Source: Planctomicrobium piriforme (lineage in GTDB: Bacteria; Planctomycetota; Planctomycetia; Pirellulales; PNKZ01). Taken from it: a stretch of DNA of 6,071 nucleotides. The stretch spans positions 1 to 6,071 of the forward strand of contig CAMCTH010000309.1 in the NCBI GenBank assembly GCA_945877965.1, given 5' to 3'. Positions 5,899 to 6,071 of this stretch are shown here, piece after piece. The notes beneath the pieces are model-generated. The model saw nothing but the letters and a program-made list of their open reading frames with translations, ran no database searches and was not told the DNA's origin. The position numbers and the translations under genes were made by a program. How positions within the stretch are numbered: position 1 is the stretch's first letter; each line of letters begins with the position of its first letter.

Positions 5899-5939
5899 AA
5901 CCCCGCGTCGCCGAAGGGCGAAGCGGGGTTCCTTTTTTT
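5899..5939. terminator. strong, probably bidirectional intrinsic terminator
   Basis: AACCCCGC (5899-5906) pairs with GCGGGGTT (5923-5930), and inside it TCGCC (5908-5912) pairs with GGCGA (5917-5921) around a 4-nt loop; only one mismatch separates the two helices. On the plus strand a run of seven T (5933-5939) follows, a textbook intrinsic terminator ending the small-RNA unit. On the minus strand the same stem is followed by TTCTTTAATAG, a weaker U-tract, 50 bp beyond the stop of the msrB-like gene, so it probably serves both convergent transcripts. Confidence 0.9.
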
Positions 5940-5980
5940 GCGCGGTCGACGTGCTTGTGGAAACGAACGCCGTTCTGCCG

Positions 5981-6071
5981 TTACGGTTTCTTCATCTCAG
6001 GCTGCTTCGCGTCGGCGGCCGCTTTCGGTTCCAGTTTCAACGAGACCGAATTAATGCAATATCGCAAACCG
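5981..6071 (-). CDS. msrB: peptide-methionine (R)-S-oxide reductase, C-terminal end (partial)
   Basis: Only the last 29 codons and the TAA (5983-5981) are in the window; the gene runs off the right edge. The reading GLRYCINSVSLKL is the signature end of MsrB, which reduces methionine-R-sulfoxide in proteins using thioredoxin; the Cys in RYCINS is the catalytic nucleophile of the family. After the fold ends at LEPK there is a 13-residue Ala/Lys-rich tail (AAADAKQPEMKKP) that looks disordered. It could be a stand-alone MsrB or the C-terminal half of an MsrA-MsrB fusion; the visible part cannot tell. Transcription should stop at the hairpin at 5930-5899. Confidence 0.85.
   Translation of the reverse strand, partial: GLRYCINSVSLKLEPKAAADAKQPEMKKP

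Larger units (their letters stand above)
5442..5939 (+). ncRNA. candidate structured small RNA, about 490 nt, family unknown
   Basis: A promoter-like element ends at 5435 and a strong intrinsic terminator ends at 5939, with no ordinary protein gene between. Visible hairpins from the 5' end are GACGC/GCGTC (5447-5462, 6-nt loop), TCGGT/ACCGA (5468-5485), CTCG/CGAG (5623-5634, directly before a ribosome binding site), AAAGGCGCGCGCTTT (5713-5727, imperfect), CCGCT/AGCGG (5751-5764, AACA loop), and TCTTTGG/CCAAAGA (5853-5880, 14-nt pyrimidine-rich loop). About 5560-5610 is GT-rich and about 5840-5895 is pyrimidine-rich. The hallmarks of tmRNA, RNase P RNA, SRP RNA and 6S RNA were looked for by eye and not found. 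It contains a 21-codon ORF with a strong ribosome binding site, so it could be a dual-function RNA or an mRNA for a tiny protein. No gene follows on the same strand within the window, which argues against a riboswitch or attenuator. Confidence 0.45.

Noticed and set aside
5442..5939. tmRNA, RNase P RNA, SRP RNA or 6S RNA
   Set aside because: The conserved tmRNA ends, the GGAAAGTCCGGGCTC core and ACAGAA element of RNase P, the SRP GGAAG apical context and the 6S closing arms were looked for and not found. A short GCTGGGAGAG stretch near 5674 recalls a tRNA D-arm, but no acceptor, anticodon or T-arm fits around it.
5821..6054. 77-codon plus-strand ORF
   Set aside because: Reads straight through the intrinsic terminator and then antisense to the msrB-like coding end.

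Overview
The window reads as chromosomal DNA of a GC-rich bacterium, most likely a planctomycete of the Pirellula/Rhodopirellula type. This is inferred from gene style: a secreted PQQ-like beta-propeller protein opening its mature part with the WPQFRGP motif, a DUF3467-like protein, hybrid sensor kinases with PAS domains, weak or absent Shine-Dalgarno sites before most genes, and codon use rich in TCG, ACG, GCG, TTG and CGN. No mobile element, CRISPR array, tRNA or rRNA was seen.

Left part (1-1829): the 3' end of a small DUF3467-like gene (+) meets a beta-propeller gene (-) tail to tail, with only 6 bases between the stop codons. The propeller gene starts at about 1650 and is divergent from the next gene; a 179-bp spacer holds a candidate promoter for the propeller gene.

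Middle (1830-5226): a large membrane-anchored hybrid histidine kinase (two TM helices, HAMP, two PAS domains, HisKA with H458, HATPase, C-terminal receiver with D762). It is followed by a 222-bp spacer, a possible 79-residue protein of unknown function, and a stand-alone receiver-domain protein. In that last protein the phosphoacceptor Asp is replaced by Gly (G54, codon GGG) while the Thr and Lys switch residues remain. The layout suggests a signalling cluster in which the kinase can use its own receiver or an unlinked Hpt protein, and the small receiver acts as a phosphorylation-independent partner or adaptor; that link is inference.

Right part (5227-6071): about 750 bases without an ordinary gene. 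It holds a perfect 20-bp palindrome, a sigma70-like promoter (TTGACA, 16 bp, GATAAC), and about 490 nt of transcribable sequence ending at a strong intrinsic terminator (5899-5939). It therefore looks like a stand-alone small-RNA gene. Inside it sits a 21-codon ORF behind one of the best ribosome binding sites in the window (GGGGAGG, 8 nt before ATG), so it may be a dual-function RNA or a small-protein gene. It matches none of the common RNAs that could be checked by eye (tmRNA, RNase P, 6S, SRP). The window ends in the C-terminal 29 residues of a methionine sulfoxide reductase B (-), which converges on the same terminator.
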